From Chrysomallon squamiferum (taxonomy: Eukaryota; Mollusca; Gastropoda; Neomphalida; Peltospiridae), in contig CM022677.1 of assembly GCA_012295275.1 (NCBI GenBank), positions 15,226,970 through 15,288,969 on the forward strand: 62,000 nt of DNA. Direction: 5' to 3'. Numbering within the stretch: position 1 is the stretch's first letter; every line of letters begins with the position of its first letter. Shown here one piece after another: positions 34,453 through 45,595 of this stretch. The translations under genes and the position numbers were made by a program. The notes beneath the pieces are model-generated. The model made no database searches. It was not told the origin of the DNA and worked only from the letters and a program-made list of their open reading frames with translations.

Positions 34453-34852
34453 AATTAATGTTATACTAATCATGTTATAAGGCAGAATATTGATAAACAT
34501 TATTTACACCTCAAAGTATTTGTGTAAACTGTTTAACAAGTATAAATTGATTGACAAGATAAATATATGTAATTATTTAAAATCATATTACAAAAATCAT
34601 TTTTAAAATCTCGAATAATGCTTGCAGGAGGCACTGGATTGGAAAATGGATGAAAAACCAATAAAAAAATAAACAAAGAAATGCATAGCTTAATTTATGT
34701 GTTTGTTGTGTATGTGTGTTTTTGTATGCAAATGTGTGCACCAACACCAATCATGGATTCATATATATTCTATTTATACTCGTGAATATTCAGTCGATTT
34801 TCAGAAGCTTACCTCTAATCGACACATAACGGGGTATGACCCATGTTATATA

Positions 34853-35085
34853 CAGAGTGGCCCAGATGTAACCGAACCTGAATTGTTATGAAAAGTTACA
34901 GTTAAATGAAACAAATTTTATTTCATATAGTTACAGCAAATGTTCAAAATGCAAACCATTATTTGACATACAATGATGACATCAATGGTTGATTCAGTTA
35001 CTTTTTTGCGCATTTCCGTGAAGCAGACTTGAAATCAGTGATCATCGATTGAGCTTTCGGGTTCGGTTACATCTGGGCCATCCTG
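34853..35085. mobile_element. TA-flanked MITE, longer copy
   Basis: A 233-bp element with inverted ends (CAGAGTGGCCCAGATGTAAC, then CGAACC; GGTTCG, then GTTACATCTGGGCCATCCTG) and TA on both sides. One minus-strand frame resembles the tail of a mariner-type transposase (EMRKKVTESTIDVI), which suggests derivation from an autonomous element. It is the partner of 9606-9757. Confidence 0.82.
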
Positions 35086-35097
35086 TATAAAGAAAGT

Positions 35098-35940
35098 GAT
35101 GTTTCCACAATATTTCGTAGATGAATCTGGAATCGGAAAGTACTGCTGATGTCTCCAAAAACTGAAATTCAATCCCACGATCTCACGCACATGAAAATGC
35201 TTACAAGAAACATTGTTTCAACTTGGTTCATTTATTTCATGGATGTGAGGTACATAAGGGGTACTAGGGCAGAGGGGCAGGGGCCATGCGTTTTTATTTC
35301 TTAAACTATTTTTGTTATTGTTCTGCTGTTATAATCTTCTATTATGTGAATAATGTTTTTATTAGAATTATTTTTTCTTAACTTCGCTGAACAATTAAAT
35401 AGCATATCTTTAGCACTTAACTAAATGAATTAAATGAAACATAAATCTAAATTAGAAACTACATCATTCTTTTTTATTTCAGTTTTTTCAAAACTCTAAT
35501 CGATATCATTTTTACTTTATTTAGTGAGTACATCTCACGTAAGGGAGATAACTCTAATCGATATAATTTCCACTTTGCTTAGTGAGTACATCTCACGTAA
35601 GGGACCTAACTCTAATCTATGTTTGTCAGCACATATCACTAAACTGTAATCATTATAGCCTTTACTTCGCCGAGTAAACTCCTCCCACCTCTGGTGACAC
35701 ATCACCGGGTATGACCCATGTTATATATTAAGAAAGTGATGTTTCCACAATATTTCGTAGATGAATCTGGAATCGGAAAGTACTGCTGATGTCTCCAAAA
35801 ACGCCGACATTCAATCCCACGATCTCACACGTGAACATGCTTACAAGAAACATTAAAGTTTGAACTTGGTTCAGTACCTTCACAAGCTGTGAGGGTGGGG
35901 TACTAGGGCAGGGGGGTAGGGGCCATGCGTTTTTATTTCA
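35098..35940. repeat. Two direct copies of a 200-bp segment around mollusc-motif repeats
   Basis: The segment starting AGAAAGTGATGTTTCCACAA occurs at about 35091-35300 and again at about 35733-35940. Each ends in a GGTACTAGGGCAG-type G-run cluster. Between them are short repeats with GGGAGATAACTCTAATCGAT (about 35520-35640). The left arm has only one copy (9405-9600). No gene is seen. Confidence 0.75.
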
Positions 35941-35999
35941 ACTATGTTTCTTCTATATTGTTTTCTTGGATATTGTTCTCCCCTTTCTTACATTATAAA

Positions 36000-36345
36000 A
36001 GGGTTTATCAGATAACTCTCTATAGAGGAATATGTTCGTTTTAACCTGAATAATCAAGAGAAAAATGTAACAAATGGGAGATAAATCTATATAGGAATAT
36101 GTTCGTTTTAACCTCAATAATCAAGAGAAAAATGTAACAAAGGGGAGATAAATCTATATAGGAATATATTCGTTTTAACCTGAATAATCAAGAGAAAAAT
36201 ATAACAAAGGGGAGATAAATCTATATAGGAATATATTCATTTTAACCTGAATAATCAAGGAGAAAAATGTAACAAAGGAGACATAACTCTATCTGAGAGG
36301 TTATTCGTTTCATGTTAAAGGGAGATAACTCTATATGTCAATATA
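36000..36345. repeat. Tandem repeats of about 57 bp with GGGGAGATAAATCTATATAG
   Basis: About five units combine ATTCGTTTTAACCTGAATAA, TCAAGAGAAAAATGTAACAA and AGGGGAGATAAATC. They correspond to the inverted 8206-8790 array on the left, with fewer of the long composite units. Confidence 0.8.
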
Positions 36346-36429
36346 TTCGCTTGTGATTAATGTTCATGTATATTTTCAACCAGTGGAATCCAATAATTTA
36401 ACTGAATTTAATTAGTGGACACTAATTAT

Positions 36430-37515
36430 AGATCAGATGGAAATATTTATAGGATATTCTTTTTTTGTTATATTAATATATCAATATCTAAAAGGTAAAT
36501 AGCATCTTTTTTATATTAATAATAATAATTCAATGTTGAAAATATCTAATTTGTTGAAATCTAAAATTTACAAAAAGAAAATGTACATTTTGATTTAACT
36601 CTGAACTTGAAATATGATAAGGAAAGTGAGAACTTAAAAATACAAGAATTGTTTTCTACATTATACTTTTGTCTGATGGTAAAAGGAGAAAGAAATGAAT
36701 ATTTGTTATATTAAATATAATAAACAATAAAATATTTCTTAATAATAGTTACCAGCGAATATATTTGATACAAATAGAGTTATTGAATTTTCCAAAGTTT
36801 TTAAAATGAAAACGAATAGTATTTTGATTCGGATGGAGTTATGTTCCCTTTTAATTATTTAATAATTTAAAGAGGGTTTTTTTTACACTTAACTAAATGA
36901 ATTAAATGAAACAGAAATCTAAATTACAAAAATACATCATCATTTTTTTATTTCCTTTTTCAAAATTTGTTTTGTTGTTGTTAATCCGGTATCATTATCC
37001 ATTATTCATAATGGTTATATTCTATTCCTATTACTTGTTATATTGACTAATTATTATTAATGGACAACAGTTTATGCATTCTCTGTTAGTTTATTTCACA
37101 TATTTAAAATGTTAGATCGTTATACTTTGTCTATGAAATGGACAACAGAGTTATTTTAGACTACTTTGTCTATGAAATTGACTAATTAGTATTATTAGTA
37201 GTAGTAGTAGTAGTATCTGTTTGTGCATTCTTAGTTTATTTCATATATTTAAAATGTTTCTTTACTAAAAACTTAATATTTATTCATTCATACTATTTTA
37301 AAGAAAATTACGAATTTAATTCTATTTTGATACGTGTTTTTATATATATTATTATTTATTATGATTAGAGAAAGAGAGATTTGGGTTTCACTACGACTAA
37401 GATTGTACGTTTTCATGAAAATTTCATTTCACTGTAAAAATGTAGCATAAAAATTTCAATTACATATAAATACATTTTTTTCTGCCATTTATTACTGACA
37501 CAATTAAATTTCACA
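36430..37515. other. Right-arm-only block, gene-free
   Basis: This stretch splits a sequence that is continuous on the left (about 8040-8160). It is AT-rich without a gene. It contains a piece similar to left 8795-8830 (ACCAGCGAATATATT), so it may come from duplication of nearby repeat DNA. Confidence 0.55.
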
Positions 37516-37789
37516 GATATAATGATTTCTAGAGCGCGGAATGCAACATCAGTTCAGGTGTTTAACAGTGTAATTAAGTGTGTTTGTGTGTGTGTGTGTG
37601 TGTCATCTTTCTTTCATTTTTGTTTTTATTTTTGTTGTTGATATTATTGCTAACACTGTTATTTTTTTTACTGTGGTACATAATTATTACTATTTTTATT
37701 ATTGTTATTATTGCTAATATTGGTGTTATAGCTGTTGCTTTTGCTGTTGGTTAATTTTGCTTTAGGCAGAATTGTTAAGTTTGTGTGGA

Positions 37790-38290
37790 GAGAAGAAATC
37801 GAGTTACAGAGACAGTTAGAGAGAAAAAGACAGAGACAGAGAAAAACACACGGAGAGAGATACAGACAGAGACAGACAGATAGAGAGACAGAGACAAAAA
37901 GAGTCAGAGAGACAAAGAGAGAAAGACAGTGAGAGAGACAGTGAGATAAAGAGAGAGACAGAGGGAGAAAGAGACAGAGAGAAAAAGAGACAGGGACATA
38001 GGGAGAAAGAGACAGAGAGAAAAAGAGACAGGGACATAGGGAGACAGAGAGAGATAGAGACATAAAGAGATATAGGAGAGAAAAAAGAGATTCAGAACAG
38101 ATAGAGACAGAGAGAGAAAGAGAGATTCAGAGAGAGACAGAGAGATATAGAGACAGACCAAGAAAGAAAGACTGAGAGAGACAGAGTTAGAGAGTGGAAG
38201 AGAGAGAGACAGAGATAGACAGAGAGAAAAGAGAGAAAAGAGAAAGAGATAGAGAGTAAGAGAAAGAGAGAGACAGAGAGAAAGATACTA
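37790..38290. repeat. Polypurine (GA-rich) tract
   Basis: About 500 bases of nearly pure purine, as GAGACAGAGA-type units. It is the partner of the CT tract at 7205-7835, about 130 bases shorter. Ser/Leu-rich frames on the minus strand are compositional. Confidence 0.92.
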
Positions 38291-38439
38291 ACCATTAAGA
38301 AAATACTAATCATTAACCAAATACTAACCTTTAACCAAATACTAACCATTACTAACATCCCCTACGTGTACTGAACCTCACCGTGGTGTAGGGGTGGCAA
38401 CATTTCCAAAGGGAATGGCTAATTAGTACATTAATATAA

Positions 38440-39251
38440 TAACATTATTTTGGTTAGATAGATAGACAGATAGATAGATTATGATAGATAAATAGAAATA
38501 CCTACATACAGATATAGTTACTGAAGATAGATGAACATATGGATACAGAGGGTATTGCTACTTTTTCTAATTTTGAATAGTGTCATTACTTTGAAAGCTC
38601 TTTCTATATACGGATAGACAGACAGGCCAACAGAGCATAGACAGAAGTGTATGTACTTAAGAATAAGTTATGACATATAAATATCTCCCTCTGGCTTTCA
38701 CTGTCCAAATTACTCATCCTTACTTACCTGCATGTTTCTATCTATCTATCTGTCTATCTATATATTTGTTTTATTTCATCATCAATTTCTCTGGCTATTT
38801 GTCTATCTATGTATCTGTCTGTTTGTTGATCAACCTGTGGTGTAGCTTAATGTTATTACCTGTCTAGCTAACCATTCATTCATCACTATATCCATTTACC
38901 TATCTATCCTCTATCTGTCTCTTTATAACTATATCTACATCTATATCTATCTATCTATATCTATCTATCTATATATATGGAAAAATAATTATTATTTCTA
39001 TTACATTTTATTATTATATCTACAGGAAAGACAATATTCTGGAATCAGCTACAGTTACAAGAATAGGGAGAAAAATTTAAACAGATGAGATGTCTACTGA
39101 TATGGAACAATTATTATTCACAAAAGATGGATTTTTCTTTCCAAAGCAGTTTCCTAACCTATCAATCTATTTTTCAATTGATCAATACGTCTAACTATCT
39201 CTACATCAAGCTATCTTACCCTCTCAGTTACAAATAGCACAGTCTATTTTG

Positions 39252-39318
<67 letters not shown>

Positions 39319-40427
39319 TTACATATACTCTCTCAATTTATATATCATATTTAATTATTTAAATACATTCTTTTTATCTATTTATCTATCTATAAATATA
39401 TTTATTTATCTATCTATTTATCCCATATACATAAGCAACAGACTCGGTCTTTCTTACAGGATGCAGTATATACTGATGCCTGCTTGCATCTATCTAGCTT
39501 TCTTCTATCAATTTACCTCTCTATCCACCCTTTTTTACACACGCACACACACACACATATATGAAGGTACATATACATACTAATCATCTTTAAACATACA
39601 AATAAATTATCATTACTATACATTATGTATGTGTGTATGCATCTATATATATATACAGATATATACACACACCCATTTCTTAACACACGTCTATCAATGT
39701 CTGTCAGTCTGTCTACAAATCAATCTACCAAACTAGTAACATACCTACATATCAGTTTATTTCTCTGGCTTATACGTCTATTTTTCAATAACCATCTATC
39801 AAACATATGTCCAGCTCTCTGAATATCTAACTATATACTACTTCAAACCTTGCTATCTTGCTGAATGTCTGTCTATGTAATCTATCTGTATTTATTTCTG
39901 TGTGTGTATTTATACAGAGATAAATAGTTACATCTTTCTGTATTTATATCTTTTATCTATCTATATAATCTATCTGTATCTGTCTGTATAATCTATCTGT
40001 ATTTATCTCTGTATATCTCTAAATATAATGTATCTGTATTTATTTCTATATATATCGATATATATCTGTAATCTATCTGTATTTATCTCTGGATATCTAC
40101 CTTTAAGTATCACTAACTCAAACACAGATCCAATCCTTTCTGTTTTCTGTCTGCCTCTGTGTGTATTTATCTGTGTACATATACATGATCATATCCACTT
40201 TACCATCATATATGCTTACACCTATCTATTTATCCATCCATCAAACTCTAAGGAAATGCCTCCCTATATATATTTCTCTATCCATCAATAACAATCCCTT
40301 GAATCAGATATTCATCTTCCTAACTATCTCCCTAAATTATTATAACTACGTTTTATATCTATCTTTCTGTGTTACTGTCCATTTATAACTCTCATTCACA
40401 ATTCCCTTATTTAGCAATCCTTATGAA

Positions 40428-40475
<48 letters not shown>

Positions 40476-40745
40476 TCTATGTCACCTATCTATATGTATC
40501 TCTATATGTGTATCTAAGTACACAATTTCTCATTCTATCTACATAATTAACCTACCTAACAGTTTATATATCAATAACATATATCAGTCATTTAAACATC
40601 TTCTTGTCTATATACCTTCAAACCTCCCTATAGTTCTGTATGTTTGCACACATATTTACTCAATATATTCACTCTTCAAAAAAGACAAGCGACTTTTCCT
40701 TCTATATACTATTCTCTGCTCCAGCTTACATACCTATACCTGTAG

Positions 40746-40782
<37 letters not shown>

Positions 40783-41700
40783 GTCTTCCACATTACCATC
40801 ATACCTGCCTACACCTATCTGTCTGTCTGCTACATACTATCTACATATATCTACATATCAACCTACTGAATTACTGACCTACCTACCTATCTGTCCCTCT
40901 GTGTGTCTGATATCTGTTAGATAACTATCTACATATATCTACATATCAGCCTACTGAAGTACATACCTACATACCTATTTGTTTATCTATCCACATTATG
41001 ACAGATCAATAACCATCCATCAATCAAATATCTAATTCCCTGTCAAACTACCTACATACATAACTAACTATGTCTAGATAGCTACATTACAACCTGTGTA
41101 TTTTACTGTATGTCTACACTCTCAGCCTGGCACACAAACACACGTGACAGAAAGAAGAAAACACAGAATAGATAGACAGACACTGACATGTTTAACTATC
41201 TGCCTAAATTCATCTACATCTATGAATTCATTTGTTAATTTCTACTGATCTAACAGTCTATCAGTCTATCAACATCTCTCTCTTTCTTTCTGGTTATCTT
41301 CCTGTGTATCTCTTTACCTGTTAACCTCCCATCAGACAGTCAGTCTCATATCTCTGTCAATCATCTCTCCTTTCCTTTAAATCACTTATAGTTGTTCTAA
41401 ACTTGCTAATATTGTCTATGAAAACAACATTAAGCTGGAACCTGCTTGTTGTCTATCTGTAAATATCATTGCTCCACATATTTTCATTTCTTCTATAATT
41501 TGTAATGTAGAAACACACATAGCTTTTGCAGTGTCATTAATCATTACAGTGGAAGTTTTTTGTTCCCTTCCATAATAACCAAGAATCATCCACTGTTAAC
41601 TATTGGAGAATAATCAATCAACACTGATGTGTACTGTCAACATTTTCTCTGAAAACTGCTTTGGAAAGAAAAATCCATCTTTTGTGAATAATAATTTTTC
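38440..41700. repeat. TATC/GATA, CA and TA microsatellite field (right arm)
   Basis: Mirror of 3830-7200. CA runs are at about 39250-39316 and 40430-40472 and TA runs at about 40745-40780. Orphan exon c lies at 39026-39088. The 40640-41700 part continues colinearly with the segment at 1-1064. Confidence 0.9.
39026..39088 (+). pseudogene. Extra copy of terminal exon c (right arm)
   Basis: Acceptor TATATCTACAG is followed by ERQYSGISYSYKNREKNLNR and TGA. Two changes relative to the main copy (Y for D, Y for F) leave the frame open. No upstream exons are present. Partner of 6426-6488. Confidence 0.5.
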
Positions 41701-41716
41701 CATATCAGTAGATACC

Positions 41717-41779
41717 TCATCTGTTTAAATTTTTCTCCCTATTCTTGTAACTGAAGCTGAGTCCAGAATCTTGTCTTTC
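41717..41779 (-). CDS. Terminal exon c of the unidentified gene (right copy)
   Basis: Intact acceptor, then a phase-0 frame ERQDSGLSFSYKNREKNLNR and TGA. It keeps the Lys-Asn codons lost from the left copy. Exon b upstream (42307-42206) has lost its acceptor AG, so normal joining from that exon is doubtful. Confidence 0.52.
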   Translation of the reverse strand, partial: ERQDSGLSFSYKNREKNLNR

Positions 41780-42205
41780 CTGTAGATACAATAATAAAAT
41801 GTAATAGAAATAATAAGTATTTTTCCATTGTGTTTAATTGTCTGTAATGTTAAAAAGAAATTATTATAAATAAACATCTGTCTCTTATTGTAATAGATTT
41901 TAATAATAAATCATAAATAATTTAAACAAAATATATATATCTATGAAAAAGCATCACTACAAATTTTACATTCTGGTCAATTTAAAAAGAAAAATTGTCT
42001 TTTATAACTAAATTCATAAACATATGTGAAAATATTTCTTTATGAAAGATTTTCTAATGCATTGATTAGATCAAAATATTTTAAAGTTAAGCAATACAAA
42101 CATAACATGAAAATGTAATAATAATAATAATACAAATACCACTAATATGTCTCAAACCTCAAATCTATGAAATTGTGAATTCTCCTCTGAATCTTCAGCA
42201 CTGAC

Positions 42206-42307
42206 CTGCCTTGTACTGTAAGGGAGAGCGTGAGATCTGAAAAACTCTGTTTTTGACCAAGTGTTTAAAAGAAATACAAAATCTGACATGGACTTGACAG
42301 TTTCCAC
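42206..42307 (-). pseudogene. Exon b (right copy), acceptor site lost
   Basis: The 34-codon frame (VETVKSMSDFVFLLNTW, then TEFFRSHALPYSTRQ) is open and followed by the same GTCAGT donor. The base pair before the exon is GG instead of AG (TTTACGG against TTTACAG on the left). This single change should prevent use of the exon. The coding differences from the left copy are mostly replacements, which fits relaxed constraint. Confidence 0.58.
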
Positions 42308-42569
42308 CCGTAAATTGAAAAGAATTCATTGTCACCAGCCTATAAAAATAACTAATTGATAAGTTCTGTCATTTATTAGTTTACTAATAGATACCAAAGC
42401 TTTTCAGTTCTAATAACAAACTGTTAATGTCACTCTCCACTAGGTATGTGAATTCAGTCATTTTGATTACAAGCTGCATTACTTTTTTGGAACACTTAGA
42501 ACTGATTCTATACATCTAATTTTAGATTTGATTTAAAATATAAGTTAATAAATTTATCCACAGTTTAAT

Positions 42570-42661
42570 CTGTGAATATCATTCAGTTCATCAGCTAGTT
42601 TATGTATATTTTCTTTCTGTGAATATCATTCAGTTCATCAGCTAGTTTATGTATATTTTTC
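42570..42661. repeat. 46-bp tandem duplication, right arm only
   Basis: TGTGAATATCATTCAGTTCA and TCAGCTAGTTTATGTATATT occur twice in a row; the left arm has a single copy near 2690-2735. Confidence 0.85.
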
Positions 42662-43390
42662 TAATACAAAACTGCAGTGATTAAAATGCTGAAGTGTTAT
42701 CTTGATCTGAACTGAACTTTTATCACCTACAAATATGTTTATTAAAGTTAACAGATTTGAATCCTGAAAGAGGAAGTGATCCAGCCGATAAAAAAAGAAA
42801 AGAATAAATAAACCAAATAATGCAGATACTGCAACAGTAACACTGAAACTAATAAACTGTTTCATATATGAGTCACTTGTTTCTTACTATTTGGTCACAA
42901 TCGGGCAATTTTGTGGCTTTTGTACATTCCCCTTGTTTTAGACAGATTCATCTAAATAAACAAATATAGAAAGAAAAATTAATAAAAGAAAAATAAAATA
43001 ACAAGAAAAAAAATAAGCATCAAGTTTATCATTCTAACCTTAATCTACATTATTTAAATGACTATTTTTTTTACCTATTTCAGGCTAGGAGCATTTGATT
43101 AATTTGCACAATAAAATCTTTGGGAAGAAAAATTTCAGTCATGGAAAAATTATTATGAATTATACTTTAACAATGTTTTAATACTGACTTTATTTACCTG
43201 GATATAGGTGTGAATTACTGAGAACAAAATAAAGAGAATTCTATCATTTTAACTAAGTCTGTGTGAAATAAGTATTTCCCATAAAATAATTATTAGTGGC
43301 TCTTGTTTTAAAACATATGGAAGGAAAGAAACGGTTGCCCAAATAATTTTATTATTAGTTATTATTATAAAAGATATTGAGACCTCTTAC

Positions 43391-43485
43391 TTCAGAACAG
43401 TTCTCTGTTTGATTGAATTCCTCTGACTGGCTAGTAACAGTATCAGAAGAATTTGTCATCTTCAGGGTTTTTTTCTGAAAATCAC
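43391..43485 (-). CDS. Internal exon a of the unidentified gene (right copy)
   Basis: Acceptor TTTCTGGTTTTGCAG, 95 nt, donor GTAAGA. The frame reads DFQKKTLKMTNSSD and ends QTENCSE in phase 0. Nine of 95 bases differ from the left copy, most of them changing amino acids. Upstream on this strand is coding-like sequence at 43657-43512 that is hidden by the gap on the left. Confidence 0.58.
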
Positions 43486-43511
43486 CTGCAAAACCAGAAA
43501 GAGATTTCACT

Positions 43512-43657
43512 TTAATGTTTTTCTTTGCCTGGTTTTAGCACCTTCAAGTTTTTCTCCTGATATTTGACTGTTGTAAGACTCTCCAACTTAAGAATTGTTG
43601 TAGTTTGACGTGGTCGGCTTCAATGTCCAGGTCACCAAAATTGAGCTTTTCATCAGC
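43512..43657 (-). pseudogene. Coding-like piece upstream of exon a, frameshifted
   Basis: The minus strand reads ADEKLNFGDLDIEADHVKLQ, then QFL. After a one-base shift it continues LESLTTVKYQEKNLKVLKPG, KEKH and stops. The charged, helix-like composition and the clean change of frame suggest a former exon with an indel. It is unidentified and may belong to the gene of exons a-c. Confidence 0.4.
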
Positions 43658-44176
43658 AGAACTTTGAACAACTCTGAGTCAGAGTCACATTGGTGGGTGC
43701 ACTGCCTAGTTTGAGTAAATAAATAAAAATAAATAAAATACTGCTACTATTACATTTACTGCAACACAATATGCTACTTTTATTACCAGCATTACTGTAA
43801 CTAATATTTACTATTATTTCTTATTCCTTATCAAAATTACTAAAATTACTATCCATTAATAATAAAAGTGATATGTTTGCTCTCTTCATTATTAGTCCTA
43901 AGCCTTTATTTCTTTATACTAATATTATTATAATTACTACAACAACAACAATTATGACTACTGTTACTACTACTATCACTGCTGTTACACAACTCTTCTT
44001 GTTACATTTATCATAACAATTTCTCTGAAAACAACTGCTATTAGTACTGCTACTACTACCATTACAACCAGTAATTTGACTACAAACAGGTTTTTAATCA
44101 CCATGAGACTCACAAGATACATTACTATTACACAGCTATGGACATCAGAATATTCCAGTGGCAGCAAACTTTATCC

Positions 44177-44254
44177 TCAGTGCTGGACAGCACCTTCTAC
44201 TGAAACAACTTCACTAGCAAACATCAGCACATCAATTAGAGCTGTATGTGTATT
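44177..44254 (-). CDS. Candidate terminal exon of the block B gene (right)
   Basis: Acceptor ATTTTCAG, then NTHTALIDVLMFASEVVSVE, GAVQH and TGA. It is the partner of 18286-18363; the open frame and mostly conservative changes support a coding origin. Confidence 0.48.
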   Translation of the reverse strand, partial: NTHTALIDVLMFASEVVSVEGAVQH

Positions 44255-44593
44255 CTGAAAATAAAAATATACAAATAAAATAATAAAAATAATAAACTGT
44301 TAAAAATAAATAACTAATGTTTCTGTTATTATTTAAATTTTACTGTTATCAGTTACTGGATTATTCAGACACAAAGGGGTGTGGGATATTTTTTATATAT
44401 TTTGTATAATCATTATAATTATAATGATAATAATGATAATAATTTAAATAATCAACAAAACAATAGAAAAACAAATGATTATTATTATGCTATTTTACAA
44501 TCAGTAAAGAGTTGTTACTATAAAACTTATTTTATTTGCTAAGAAATAAAAATAAGATAAAAAACTTGCAACTTGGAATTGTGTTGTCTGAAT

Positions 44594-45124
44594 CAGGTAC
44601 AGGACTAGCTCGGTCCTTTGAACTGTCAATGTGGTGAGACATCACTCTCATGAACGCTGCTTTCCTGAGTCTCATCTTGTTCTGCTGCAGCTACAGCCTC
44701 TGTTTTCTTCTCTCTTTTTTTTTATCTTCTCATCCAGCTTCATTCTCAGAGTGGCAAACTCAGATGTTACCTGCTGCTCAACTTTCTGGTTGTTGTCTTT
44801 GCCACTGACATGCAGAGCCATCACAGTCATCTACCAAGTTGTTTTGTTTGACAGTGTAGCAGATGAAGTGTTTTTACCAGCATCAGCTTGTTTTCACAAA
44901 ACTGCAGAATTCAATTGCGCTCTGCCGTTTCCTTCTTGTTCCTGTCTATGCTGAATGTAAACCATCAATATATCCATATTATAGATATTCCAGCAGCTCT
45001 TGCACTCTACACAGTGGTTCTGGTCAATGATTGTGTAGCTGGATGAGAAATTTATAAAATATTTCACTCACATCTGAATTTTCACAGAAACATTCTTTAA
45101 ATTCATTTGGAACATTTTCTCCAA
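44594..45124 (-). pseudogene. Remnant of the unidentified block B gene (right copy)
   Basis: Pieces in different frames: GENVPNEFKECFCENSDVSE, IFYKFLIQLHNH and a stop; HRQEQEGNGRAQLNSAVL; then MTVMALHVSGKDNNQKVEQQ, VTSEFATLRMKLDEKIKKKR, and EAVAAAEQDETQESSVHESD. The Lys/Glu-rich piece looks like a coiled coil. It lacks the WDEYTQVPVPYF part kept on the left. In-frame stops and frame changes indicate a dead copy. Confidence 0.45.
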
Positions 45125-45547
45125 AAAACATCAAAAATAAACAATTATTAGTAATGATATAAAAAATAAAATGGATAGTAATAATAAAGATTACAAAAAT
45201 AATAATAATAAAAAGTAGTAGTAATAATAAGAAGATGAAAAAGAAGGAATTACAGGATAACAAATAATTTGTGTGTGTTTATGTGTGTGTGTGTTAAATA
45301 TTATTATAACAAATAATTTTATTAATATTTTACAATGTCTACATATTAAATAACCTGGTTATGTATTTCTTAAATTTGTTTTAATTTGTATAAAAATATC
45401 ATTTAAATATGTTTCATAATTATTGAACAAGTCAGTAATTTAACCTAAATCTTTAAAAATAATAAGTCATAAATAAACTGATAGAAAACAACCTGTCAAA
45501 TTAGCATATTTTCTTTTAATAGTTTTATTAGTTTATTTCAAAAAAAA

Positions 45548-45548
45548 A

Positions 45549-45594
<46 letters not shown>
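45548..45594. repeat. (AAT)n microsatellite
   Basis: AAT repeat of about 47 bases, partner of the TTA tract at 16660. Confidence 0.95.

Positions 45595-45595
<1 letters not shown>

Larger units (their letters stand above)
29845..43485 (-). repeat. Inverted duplication block A' (right arm)
   Basis: Reverse-complement partner of 1265-14165. Right-specific changes are the expanded minisatellite, the full-length MITE, a second copy of the 35.1 kb segment, an extra block at about 36430-37515, a 46-bp tandem duplication at 42570-42661 and the loss of the 490-bp left insertion. Confidence 0.92.

Noticed and set aside
1265-43485. Inverted arms as a pure assembly foldback artefact
   Set aside because: The two arms differ by point changes, private insertions, a broken splice site and different repeat lengths, which a read-level artefact would not create. 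Haplotype or scaffold errors remain possible and are noted in the findings.
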